Assembly (NCBI GenBank): GCA_026390595.1
Contig: JAPLFQ010000019.1
Location: 1-41,859 of the forward strand
Direction of reading: 5' to 3'
Length of the DNA stretch: 41,859 nucleotides
DNA from: Ignavibacteriales bacterium
Lineage (GTDB): Bacteria > Bacteroidota > Ignavibacteria > UBA10030
The position numbers and the translations under genes were made by a program. Below are positions 34,101 through 41,859 of the stretch, one piece after another (position 1 is the stretch's first letter; every line of letters begins with the position of its first letter). The notes beneath the pieces were generated by a model, which did no database searches, was not told the origin of the DNA, and saw only the letters and a list, made by a program, of their open reading frames with translations.

Positions 34101-35411
34101 GTGGTGATGAACGGTCTTATCGGGAACCCATCGACAGACTCGACGGGATTCTATTCGACGTTTGTGAATTATGGGTGGTCGGGAGTGGTGACGCCAACGA
34201 AGACGGGATACACTTTCAATCCGTTATCCTCTACCTACAGCAGCGTCGCAGCGAGTCAAACGACGAACTACGCCGCGTCTCTGCTCACGTTCACTATTTC
34301 GGGATTCGTCCGCACATCAGCGGGAGTGAGGATCAACGGTGTTGTCATGACAGGCCTCCCGGGCGATCCGGCAACAGACACTTCTGGTGCGTATACAGCG
34401 ACTGTTACCTATGGCTGGTCCGGTACTACGAAACCTCTCAAAGCGGGATACACGTTCGATCCAACTTCGACTTCGCACACGAATGTAACGACTGACCAAC
34501 GAAAGGACTATGTGGGGAAGTTGATTCAGAATCCCGTCCCGACGTTGGCAGGTATCATACCGACATCGGGCGTCAGAGGAAAGAGGGTTTCAGTTGTATT
34601 AGCAGGTACGGAATTCATTGCGGGGATCACATCGGTAGGATTCGGGGCAGAGGTCACGGCGGATTCGGTGATTGTGATTAATCCCACACAATTAAGCGCA
34701 ATGCTTTCTGTCAGTGCCGCAGCGGCTGCAGGAGCGCGTGATGTTACAGTAACAAACAGCCCGCCTGGCGGCGGGACCGCGACGCTTTCTGCCGCGTTTA
34801 CTGTGACGAATCCGGCACCATCGGTTGCCTCCGTTGTACCTGCCGCCGCCGGAAGGGGAAGCGTATTGATTGTCAAAGTGACCGGCTCGAATTTCATCAG
34901 CGGCATCACCACTGTCAGTTACGGCACAGACATCACGGTTTCCAACCTCCTCGTAAAAAGCCCCACGGAATTACAGGCAAGCGTCACGATTAGTTCATCG
35001 GCGGCTGTGGGCCTTCGCGCTGTGACGATCACCAATGCCGCTCCGGGCGGAGGATCTTCAAGTTTGCCGAATGCATTCAACGTGACGACGAGCCCCGCCA
35101 CTGGCATTGTGGCTAACGGAGTCCTTCCGGACCAATACCTGCTGCAGGAAGCGTATCCGAACCCGTTCAATCCATCGACGAGGGTGGGGTTCGGTCTCCC
35201 TGAGGACAGCAGAATCACGTTGGACGTGCACAACATGCTTGGCAATGTCGTCGCTGAGTTGGTAATCGGCCAACGCGCGAAGGGGTTGTACGAGCTCCAG
35301 TGGCACGCGGATAATCTGCCAAGCGGTGTGTACCTCATCCGGATGCATGCCGAATCGCTGGAATCAACAAAGAGGTTCATCGCGTCTCGAAAAGTAGTGC
35401 TCGTGAAGTAA
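28188..35411 (+). CDS. Giant surface protein: 26 tandem beta-sandwich repeats, two IPT-like domains, T9SS sorting domain
   Basis: A 2407-residue exported protein. A GTG start with AGAGGGGTGAGG upstream gives the signal peptide MKYLRLFLALAVSLLLSVGA. From about residue 39 there are 26 repeats of roughly 80 residues. Their consensus is ISGxVRTxAGxGISGVVxxG, then LPGNPxTDxxGxYxxxVDYG, then WSGTVTPxKxGYxFxPxSxx, then YxNVTSxQxxNYTGTL. They resemble carboxypeptidase-regulatory or Cna-B-like domains. Two IPT-like domains with TNxxPGGG motifs follow. A T9SS type-A sorting domain (AYPNPFNPSTRVGFGLPEDS to KVVLVK) ends it. It is probably a filamentous adhesin or surface-layer-like protein; ligand unknown. 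It has its own promoter and terminator. Confidence 0.93.
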   Translation: MKYLRLFLALAVSLLLSVGAAFSQDTPQQTKPDGTLATITISGQVLVGHTGLAGVTISGLPGNPVTDASGNYSVVCPAFYSGTATPSKAGYTFSPASTSYVRESASLITSYTATILTYTISGAVMDASQSPISGVSMNGLKGSPVTNSSGVYTASMDYGQSFTVTPSKAGYTFNPPSMPYTNLLANQTQNFQGTIQSFSISGDVKTSTGAAIPGVVMSGLSGNPTTDATGHYATTVNYGTSWTVTPALAGYTFSPANKVHNYVTSNISQDYVATQLTYAVSGTVKTSAGVAISGVTMSGLTGSPVTDASGFYTATVNWGFTGPVTPTLAGYAFSPSSTTYANGVQSNQTTNYTGTIQKFVISGYTRFSDRSALSAVTMSGLPTSPTTNSNGYYSDTVTYGWSGTVTPTKAGYTFDPVSTTYSNVSAPPQGTSYEASVQTIAISGFVRDGNNRSISYVVMSGLPNSPTTNSDGYYTSTVSYGWSGTVTPSKSGYAFTPASVSYSNVTSSQTGNYTGTLTYTISGSVKTPGGAAIAGVTINGLPGNPVTTVNGTYSATVNSGWSGTATPSLSGYVFSPTSKDFSNVTSNQTCDFTGAQNYSISGTVTRGGMGLGGVVMSGLTGNPSTNPYGSYYATVTAGWSGTVTPTLSGYRFLPTATIYTSVASDQSTNYTAYRQFTISGTVKSSSGAVLTGVTMSGLGNTVTDGNGSYSAVVDSGWSGTVTPIYTGYDFSPVSMTYSGITGNQSKDYTGTLKTYTISGTVKTSAQVAIPGVVLSGLTGNPSTDASGAYSASVSYGWTGTVTPTKSGYTFSPASTDYRSVSSSQSTSYVGTLQTFTVSGYVRTAAGAGISGVSLSGFPGSPATDTSGFYSAAVSYGWSGTVTPAKTGYTFSPSNSTYSNLTSSQSTNYTGSLATCTISGTVKTSAGAGIAGVVLSGLTGNPSTDALGAYSATVSYGWQGTVTPTLSGYSFNPVSTTYNGMTASQVTHYVGTSLSYTISGSVRTSAGASITGVVLSGLPGNPSTDANGAYSASITYGWSGTVTPTKPGYSFDPASKSYNGVNSSQTTNYTGTLSTYTISGTITTSGRTGISGVVLNGLPGNPTTDTSGYYRATVDYGWFGTVTPLKSGYGFSPSSTTYSSVAANQNSNYTGTPLSCKISGTIRTSAQTGISGVLLSGLPGNPTTDTSGAYSVVVTYGWSGTVTPAKTGYSFSPVSSTYGNVTTDQVTNYTATLLTYAISGAIRTAAQSGVSGVVLSGLPGDPATDATGAYSVKVNYGWSGTVTPVKAGYSFSPVSSNYLNVISDQVTNYAATFLTNAISGTVRTAAGAGISGVVLNGLPGNPATDATGAYTVTVDYGWSGTVTPAKSGYTFSPPSTSYTNITTSQTGNFTGTLLMYSISGSVRTATGAAISGVLLSGLPGNPTTDVTGHYAATVDYGWSGSVVPSKSGYVFAPSSTPYSNVTGNQAADYVGAPSAYNISGYIRTAANVGIAGVVLNGLEGTPSTNSDGFYSGGVSFGWSGTVTPAKPGYTFTPPSVTHSNVTADQSQNYTGTTIGYTVSGYVRTTANAGVSGVTINGLPGNPITNLDGYYSAPIDYGWSGTVTPVKPGYTFDPPSTAYASVSGNQATNYTATFAKILVSGYVRTAARTGVSGVVMNGLPGSPSTNGNGFYTATLDYGWSGTVTPVIAGYSINPPSSVYSGVTADQSTDYTATALTFTISGYVRTAAGAGISGVVMNGLPGSPGTSADGFYAGTVDYGWSGTVTPAKSGYAISPSTTSYTNVTSSRSTDYVGIVLTTSVAGYVRTSSGSGIGGVLMSGLPGSPSTDANGYYSVSVDYGWSGTVTPAKAGHVFSQPSTTYSNVISNQSTNYVGTPLTYTITGSVRMVGGGGLGGVLISGLPVSVTTTADGNYTATVDYGWSGTVTPTKAGYEFSPPSNTYTNVTSNQANDYISWLQAYTISGYVRTASGLGVGGVVMNGLIGNPSTDSTGFYSTFVNYGWSGVVTPTKTGYTFNPLSSTYSSVAASQTTNYAASLLTFTISGFVRTSAGVRINGVVMTGLPGDPATDTSGAYTATVTYGWSGTTKPLKAGYTFDPTSTSHTNVTTDQRKDYVGKLIQNPVPTLAGIIPTSGVRGKRVSVVLAGTEFIAGITSVGFGAEVTADSVIVINPTQLSAMLSVSAAAAAGARDVTVTNSPPGGGTATLSAAFTVTNPAPSVASVVPAAAGRGSVLIVKVTGSNFISGITTVSYGTDITVSNLLVKSPTELQASVTISSSAAVGLRAVTITNAAPGGGSSSLPNAFNVTTSPATGIVANGVLPDQYLLQEAYPNPFNPSTRVGFGLPEDSRITLDVHNMLGNVVAELVIGQRAKGLYELQWHADNLPSGVYLIRMHAESLESTKRFIASRKVVLVK
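28302..34530 (+). repeat. Coding tandem array: 26 units of about 240 bp
   Basis: About 6.2 kb of DNA encodes 26 back-to-back 79-81-residue units. The segment for YGWSGTVTP is nearly invariant from unit 5 on. The first four units and the last differ most, and the middle ones are most alike, as expected for homogenisation by recombination. Length variation between strains is likely. Confidence 0.92.
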
Positions 35412-35423
35412 CATCCGCTGACG

Positions 35424-35458
35424 ATGCCACGCGCCGCTCAGGTGCGTGGCATTTCTTT
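35424..35458 (+). terminator. Intrinsic terminator after the giant repeat-protein gene
   Basis: Twelve pairs, ATGCCACGCGCC (35424-35435) with GGTGCGTGGCAT (35441-35452) including one G-T pair, a five-base loop, then TTCTTT. It begins 13 bp after the stop. Confidence 0.88.
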
Positions 35459-35711
35459 GTACATCTTTCGCGCCAAGCGTTTTGAATTGCTCTCCTCGTT
35501 TTGCTGTCGTACTTTTCCCCCACAGCAGAGCCCATCTCTACAAAGTAACTTCATCAGTCTTGTCACAGGGGACTTTGATTGCGAAGGTCGCCCCTGACTG
35601 CCCGAAAAGATACAGAACTCACGCGGGAAAGACTGATTCCTCTTTCAAATAGTCACGCCGCAGTTGTGTCCGCTCCACCCAGCCGCATTCTTAAGCCTCG
35701 TGAGCAAAGCC
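35459..35711. other. Intergenic region with no recognised feature
   Basis: No gene, clear promoter, hairpin or repeat was recognised. A promoter for the next gene is expected here because a terminator stands upstream, but no TTGACA/TATAAT-like pair at proper spacing is seen. Confidence 0.4.
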
Positions 35712-38700
35712 ATGACCCACACCATGCAAACAATTCCCCGCATGTTCTTTCTCCTCCTAATCAATCTGGTTCTTCCCGCCAACGCGATGATTCTCCCAGC
35801 GTCAGTTCAGACGTCTCCTGGGTCCGATGGAGATTACCGGTCGGTGCGCTCGGGAGACTGGCACAAGGATTCCACATGGGCCAGATGCGCGGCCGGTGTC
35901 TGGATCACGCCGGCACCGCCTCCCGACTCAAGTTCGGGTGTTGTCACGGTGCGAACCGGGCATTCCGTAACGATCAGGAGCACGCTCGCGTATGATCAGG
36001 TAGTTGTGGAGGAAGGCGGGCAGGTTGTCGTTGCGCCTGGGACCAGTCACACATTGACTGACGGTCCGGGGAACGACTTGATTATCAACGGAACGTGGGT
36101 GAATCAAGGATCGACCTGGACCATTTCCGGAAGTGCCAGATGGGTCGTCAATGACGGCGGCACATTCGTGCAGAACACCTCCTCAGGAATATCGACCCCT
36201 CTTTCAAAAGCTGCGCTGTCCCGTGCAAGCAGCTTCGTCTATCGGGGCGGAACTGCATTGGTACCGGCTTCGTCTTTTTCTGGCCGCACGTATGGCAACC
36301 TCGCTTTTGATTCGAGCGGCGGGATGTGGACATGCTCGGCCGCCGGTTCCAGCGCTTTGACCATCAGCGGAAATCTGACCATCGGTACAGGGGTCAAATG
36401 GAATACCAGCGGATTCGCGGGTGCAATCCTTGTCCAGGGTGCGACGACGATCGAAGGAGAGTGGGGTGGGACTGGTTCGGGGAATCAGGGGACGCACACG
36501 TTCGCTGGGGCATTCTCCGTTCTGAGCACGGGAAAATATGCGCTTTCGACAAGCGGCGCTGTTCAGGGAGGACTCGTATTTCAGTCGGATCTTACAAACC
36601 ATGGCTCGCTCTCGACGCCGTCGAACCGCACGATACTCTTGATTGGCCAGAGCGTTCAGTCGATCGCCGGGTCGGCGGCGCTCACGTTCAACAGAAGCCT
36701 CACGGTAAACAATCCGGCAGGCGTCCTGTTGGAGTGCCCGGTTTCTCTCGAAGATACACTCTTCTGCGTTGCCGGCAATCTGTGCACGGGCAGGCAACTC
36801 CTTACCGTGGGGTCGAAAGCTGCCCTTGTCGAGCGGGATTGTTCATCAGTTGTAGGGAAGGCCTCGGCCAGCAGAGCACTGCAGAACGGCGTAACCGAAT
36901 CATTTGGAAACCTCGGGCTTGATATCACTCCAGCATCACCGTACACCGGGACAATTACGGTGATGCGTGAGACCTCAAGTCCGCAGTCGATCGAAAGTGT
37001 CAGAACCATCAGCCGGTGTTTTGACGTCGTACCCTCAGTCTCTGCAAACAGCGCGGCCGAATTCCGGTACCATTTCAACGAATGCGATCTCTCCGGTGCA
37101 ATCAAGGCCAATTTGAAACTGTACAAATCGAGTGATGGCGGCGCTACGTGGAGGGACGAAGGAGGAATTGTCGATTCGGCGAAGAATACAATCAGACTCG
37201 ATGCGATCTTGTCAGCTTCCCGATGGGTGGCCGGCGAACCGATTCCAACGCCAACGATCGGTTCTGTGAGTCCGGCGTTCGCGGAATCCGGCTCGTCGTT
37301 AAGCTTATCGGTATCGGGGACGGGGTTCGTGACCGGAATAAGCAGCGTGTCATTCAGCGGGACCGGCATTACCGTTGCCTCCATCTCCGTCATCTCCGCA
37401 ACGCACATCATCGCGGGGATCGTCGTTTCTCCCTTCGCCCCGCTCGGCGTTCGCGATATCACTGTGACAAACGCTTCGGGCAGCGCGTCAATGCTCGCCA
37501 ATTGTTTTGAAGTGCGCCCGCATCTCAATCCATTCCCGGTAATCACCGGTATGTTCCCGGCATCAGGGTTTCGAGGGGGTGCGGCAGAGGTGGTGGTGCG
37601 CGGGCGCGGATTTGCGAATGGTCTTACGGTTGCTTCATTCGGAGAAGGCATCGTTGTCGGAAACACCAGAGTCGCGGCGGAGACTGAACTCATCGTCTCG
37701 ATTGCCCTGAATCAAGGGGCTCAACCCGGCATGCGGAATGTGTCTGTGGCAAACCCGCCTCCGGGGGGAGGGCTTTTCATCTTCCCGAATGGGTTCCTTG
37801 TTCTCAATCCCGCCCCTTTAATCAACACTGTTTCTCCAATCACGTTTGTCCGTGGAGAGACTTCCTGGATATCACTCAGGGGGAAAGATCTGTATGCTGA
37901 TGCCACGCGCCTTGACGTGGGGGAAGGGATTACGCTTGATTCGCTCGTTGTCGAATCATCTACGATTCTGAAAGCCAGAATCAACATCGCCATTTCAGCG
38001 AGGACCGGCGAAAGGGACCTCGCACTCGTCAATGCTCCTCCGGGAGGAGGGAGCGCCAGGCTTCCCGCCGCAATGAACATTGTGAACCCGTCACCGATTG
38101 TCCGAATGTTCGCTCCAGACACCGTCATTGTCGGTCAGCAAGCAGAGTTGACACTCGACGGATCGGGATTCATACAGGACGTGACATCTGTCAGGATTGG
38201 AAACGGCGTGACGGTCGATTCAGTTGTCGTCAGGAGCGGTTCCAGGCTCACCGCCAACGCGCTGGTTGCGATGACCGCGATTCCTGGGCCGAGAGACGTC
38301 ACTGCAACAAATAATCCCCCCGGTGGGGGAACAGTCACGTTGCCGGGAAGAGTCATCGTGGCAAGTCCGCATCCCCGCATTGATAGTATCGCGCCTGCAA
38401 TCGCGGTGGGCGGAACGCGCGAAAGGATCACTGTGCGGGGAGGGGGGTATGTCCCGGGATTGACGCGGCTCGATTTTGGTGCTGGCATCAGGGTGGATTC
38501 AATGGAGTTTTACGGATCGTCCTGCCTCGTGGCTTCGATATCGATTTCCGGATCGATTCGGGGCGGTGCCAGGGATGTGGCCTTGATGAATCCTGGACCC
38601 GGTGGCGGAGCAACGCGCCTTTCAGGCGCACTTGTGATAAACAACCCTGTGCCAATCATAACAAGCCTCTCCGCAACATCCGGTTCCCGGGGAAATACGT

Positions 38701-40646
38701 TCACCATCATGGTCAATGGAGGAAACTTCACACAAGGGGTTACATCCCTCGTATTCGGGGAAGATGTTAACGTGGACAGTGTCAGGGTGACCAGTCCGGA
38801 TTGCCTGTTCGCTGGAATTACCGTCAGTCGTTTGGCGTCGACTGGTTTGCGCGACGTGCAAATCACGAATTGCGCTCCTGGCGGAGGGTCTCGGCTGGTT
38901 CGCGGAGCTTTCGCCGTCACGAACCCGTCGCCGGTTCTCAGGGAAATCAGTCCACGCACTGTGTGTATCGGTGAGACAATCACGCTGAAACTCAACGGAT
39001 CGGGATACCTCGATGGAGTGACGACACTTGACCTTGGGGCGGGAATCGCGGTGGGCACAATAATCATCGACTCATTGGGGAGGGAGATTGTGTCGATCAT
39101 TTCTGTCGATCGCACTGCAGCTGCGGGATGCCAAATTGTTCAAGTTTCGAATGCAAAGCCCGGGGGCGGCACTGCATCCCTGCCGAACGCCCTCGAACTC
39201 GTCTATCCTGCTCCCGTCCTCGCGAGTATTGCGCCGCTCGGCGGAAACCGATCGCAAGCATTCGAGATCACCATAACAGGAAGAAACTTCATCCCCGGCG
39301 CAACGAAGGTAGGTGTTGGAGCTGACGTTGAAGTCAAATCAATCATGGTGAAAAGTTCCGTTGAAATGAGGGGCACCGTCACCATCGGAGCTGAGGCGGC
39401 TCTTGGTCAAAGGACCGTCGTCGTGTCCAATCCATCTCCCGGAGGAGGGGCGTCGGCACTGACGAACGCTTTCACCATTGCTAATTCAGCTCCAATGTTG
39501 GCCCATATGACTCCGTCTGCCGGAGCAAGAGGGGATACGCTGGATGTTCTCCTCGAGGGCATGAACTTCACCGTAGGTGAAACTCGTGCGAGCTTCGGGG
39601 ACGGAATCATTATCACTTCATTGACGAGGCATAGCTCGTCCGTCATGACTGTGCGTGTCGCCATCGCAACTACTGCCGAAGTGGGACCCAGAGATGTTGC
39701 ACTCACGACCGCAGAACCCGGTGGAGGACAATGCAGACTGTGCGGCGCTTTTGCAGTCGTGAATCCGTCTCCGATTGTCACAAGTGTCTCTCCCTCCGCT
39801 GGCTGCAGGGGGAAAACGTATGTCGTGTCGGTGACCGGATCGCGTTTCGAGTCGGGCATCAGTTCTTCGGATTTTGGATCAGGGATTACGGTAACGGCGC
39901 TGCGCATTGACAGCCCGGAGATGCTGACGGCGGTGATATCGATAGGAGTCATCGCCAAAACGGGAGTGAGGCCCGTCATCGTCCGGAACAAAGGGCCCGG
40001 TGGAGGTACTGCGAGTCTGGCCGGAGCGTTCGCCGTTTGGAACCCATCTCCAGCGCTCACAGCTGTGTCTCCCGCCGAGTGTGTCCGCGGCAGATCTCTG
40101 CAAGTGACACTAACCGGAGAGAATTTTATCGCCGGCGAAACGTCAACAGATTTTGGGCCGGGTGTCACTGTGCAAGCGCTCGCTGTGAAGAACGGTTCCG
40201 AAATCAGCGTGAATCTGTGCGTCGATCGATCAGCAGAACCGGGCCCTCGAGCCGTGAGCATTACGAATGGGCAGCCCGGTGGTGGCGTGGCCACGCTCGT
40301 GAATGGGTTTCTAGTACAATCAGACGTGGCCTCTCTTGTCCTGAAAGGGTCAGAACAGGCTCCGACGCGAAATGCCTTGAACGAGGCTTTTCCAAATCCG
40401 TTCAATGGAAGAACAGCGATCAGCTATCAGCTTTCAGTTGCCAGCCTGGTGACGCTCAAGGTGTTCGATTTGCTCGGAAGGGAGGTGGCATTGTTGGTCA
40501 ACGGCGAACATGCGGCTGGCGTTCATCAGGCATGGTTTGATGCAGGCGATAGAACGAGCGGCATGTATTTCGTTTGTCTTGTTGCAGAGTCAATGGAATC
40601 ACGAGCGAGGTTCGTCGCATCGAAGAAAATTGTTCTGGTGAGATAG
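35712..40646 (+). CDS. Large surface protein: beta-helix-like N-terminus, 11 IPT/TIG-like PGGG repeats, T9SS sorting domain
   Basis: The ATG at 35712 gives about 1644 residues and a signal peptide (MQTIPRMFFLLLINLVLPANA from the nearby second ATG, 35727); a TTG at 35664 would extend it without support. The first 450 or so residues are beta-helix-like (HSVTIRSTLAYDQVVVEEGG, DLIINGTWVNQGSTWTISGS). Then come 11 repeats of about 93 residues built on NPSPIVTSVSPSAGCRGKTY, FGSGITV and TNxxPGGGxAxL. The end is a T9SS type-A sorting domain (AFPNPFNGRTAISYQLSVAS to KKIVLVR). The same PGGG module occurs twice in the preceding protein. Probably a second surface adhesin or scaffold; function unknown. Confidence 0.9.
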   Translation: MTHTMQTIPRMFFLLLINLVLPANAMILPASVQTSPGSDGDYRSVRSGDWHKDSTWARCAAGVWITPAPPPDSSSGVVTVRTGHSVTIRSTLAYDQVVVEEGGQVVVAPGTSHTLTDGPGNDLIINGTWVNQGSTWTISGSARWVVNDGGTFVQNTSSGISTPLSKAALSRASSFVYRGGTALVPASSFSGRTYGNLAFDSSGGMWTCSAAGSSALTISGNLTIGTGVKWNTSGFAGAILVQGATTIEGEWGGTGSGNQGTHTFAGAFSVLSTGKYALSTSGAVQGGLVFQSDLTNHGSLSTPSNRTILLIGQSVQSIAGSAALTFNRSLTVNNPAGVLLECPVSLEDTLFCVAGNLCTGRQLLTVGSKAALVERDCSSVVGKASASRALQNGVTESFGNLGLDITPASPYTGTITVMRETSSPQSIESVRTISRCFDVVPSVSANSAAEFRYHFNECDLSGAIKANLKLYKSSDGGATWRDEGGIVDSAKNTIRLDAILSASRWVAGEPIPTPTIGSVSPAFAESGSSLSLSVSGTGFVTGISSVSFSGTGITVASISVISATHIIAGIVVSPFAPLGVRDITVTNASGSASMLANCFEVRPHLNPFPVITGMFPASGFRGGAAEVVVRGRGFANGLTVASFGEGIVVGNTRVAAETELIVSIALNQGAQPGMRNVSVANPPPGGGLFIFPNGFLVLNPAPLINTVSPITFVRGETSWISLRGKDLYADATRLDVGEGITLDSLVVESSTILKARINIAISARTGERDLALVNAPPGGGSARLPAAMNIVNPSPIVRMFAPDTVIVGQQAELTLDGSGFIQDVTSVRIGNGVTVDSVVVRSGSRLTANALVAMTAIPGPRDVTATNNPPGGGTVTLPGRVIVASPHPRIDSIAPAIAVGGTRERITVRGGGYVPGLTRLDFGAGIRVDSMEFYGSSCLVASISISGSIRGGARDVALMNPGPGGGATRLSGALVINNPVPIITSLSATSGSRGNTFTIMVNGGNFTQGVTSLVFGEDVNVDSVRVTSPDCLFAGITVSRLASTGLRDVQITNCAPGGGSRLVRGAFAVTNPSPVLREISPRTVCIGETITLKLNGSGYLDGVTTLDLGAGIAVGTIIIDSLGREIVSIISVDRTAAAGCQIVQVSNAKPGGGTASLPNALELVYPAPVLASIAPLGGNRSQAFEITITGRNFIPGATKVGVGADVEVKSIMVKSSVEMRGTVTIGAEAALGQRTVVVSNPSPGGGASALTNAFTIANSAPMLAHMTPSAGARGDTLDVLLEGMNFTVGETRASFGDGIIITSLTRHSSSVMTVRVAIATTAEVGPRDVALTTAEPGGGQCRLCGAFAVVNPSPIVTSVSPSAGCRGKTYVVSVTGSRFESGISSSDFGSGITVTALRIDSPEMLTAVISIGVIAKTGVRPVIVRNKGPGGGTASLAGAFAVWNPSPALTAVSPAECVRGRSLQVTLTGENFIAGETSTDFGPGVTVQALAVKNGSEISVNLCVDRSAEPGPRAVSITNGQPGGGVATLVNGFLVQSDVASLVLKGSEQAPTRNALNEAFPNPFNGRTAISYQLSVASLVTLKVFDLLGREVALLVNGEHAAGVHQAWFDAGDRTSGMYFVCLVAESMESRARFVASKKIVLVR

Positions 40647-40659
40647 AAATCCGGGGGAG

Positions 40660-40722
40660 AAGGACGATCCACATCTCGTGATCGTGTCGCAAAGGGACGA
40701 TTCGCACAGGGTCGTCCTTTTC
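40660..40722 (+). terminator. Probable terminator after the PGGG-repeat gene
   Basis: AAGGACGA (40660-40667) pairs with TCGTCCTT (40712-40719), followed by TTCATATTT. The long interior can form a further GATC-containing hairpin. It begins 13 bp after the stop. The 40647-41091 gap holds this and the gdhA promoter region. Confidence 0.65.
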
Positions 40723-40917
40723 ATATTTATGCAGGTTCCGGGACCGGGGAAGTAATCCAAATTCGCAAACCTGGGAAGGCAGATTTCCCCGCGTTCGGCA
40801 CGCACTGTTCGAGTTGAAAATTCGCAACACGAAGGTTAACAAAAAATAATGTGGGAACGATGAGTCGCAGAGGCTGCGTCAATCATTTGATGCATACTTA
40901 TCCGGTATTTCCTTTGA

Positions 40918-41859
<942 letters not shown>

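Noticed and set aside
28302-34530. Possible assembly artefact in the tandem coding array
   Set aside because: All 26 units differ in sequence and the frame stays open throughout, so the array looks genuine; the exact unit count could still be affected by assembly.
39407-40405. 332-codon minus-strand frame, and similar frames at 36656-37693, 38510-39115 and 34526-35380
   Set aside because: They are antisense shadows of the PGGG-repeat proteins; their recurring PPPG pattern is the reverse reading of the GGG-rich motif.

Overview
The window reads as a chromosomal segment of a Gram-negative FCB-group bacterium, most likely Ignavibacteria/Chlorobi-like or a close relative. The evidence is three secreted proteins ending in type IX secretion (T9SS) sorting domains, a PorV/PorQ outer-membrane protein, two TonB-dependent receptors, a GWxTD-domain protein, and a BtuG-like cobalamin lipoprotein. 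Three intergenic regions carry classical TTGACA/17-bp/TATAAT-like promoters, which is atypical for Bacteroidia. The exact lineage is inference; no rRNA is present.

Layout. 1-3.1 kb: end of a ribosomal operon (rpsD partial, rpoA, rplQ) followed by the GTPase gene engB and a terminator. 3.1-4.3 kb: repeat island around a GIY-YIG gene. 4.3-7.5 kb: class-V aminotransferase and serA, probably serine synthesis, separated by a tandem duplication of the aminotransferase 3' end. 7.5-15.6 kb: a promoter, a long leader, then TonB receptor / T9SS cargo / PorV-like protein, closed by a strong terminator. 15.7-16.3 kb: GxxExxY gene inside terminal inverted repeats. 16.3-20.9 kb: exported PIG-L-like pseudoenzyme, GWxTD protein and beta-propeller protein, the last two overlapping. 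21.0-23.3 kb: ssb and gamma-glutamyltranspeptidase. 23.3-23.9 kb: REP-like repeats with a RAYT transposase. 24.1-27.7 kb: cobalamin riboswitch, btuB-like receptor, palindromic element, btuG-like lipoprotein. 28.0-40.7 kb: two very large T9SS-exported repeat proteins (2407 and about 1644 aa). 41.1 kb to end: start of gdhA.

How it fits together. Much of the window concerns the outer membrane and cell surface: import (two TonB receptors, BtuG), export (PorV and T9SS-tagged cargo) and giant surface proteins. Between these lie at least six families of small repeats. Three small nuclease/transposase-type genes (GIY-YIG, GxxExxY, RAYT) are each bordered by a different repeat family.

Most notable: the apparent B12-capture locus interrupted by a palindromic element; the catalytically dead PIG-L protein next to a GWxTD protein; the 26-unit repeat protein with a structured leader RNA; and a dispersed terminal-inverted-repeat element sitting inside the rpsD-rpoA operon.
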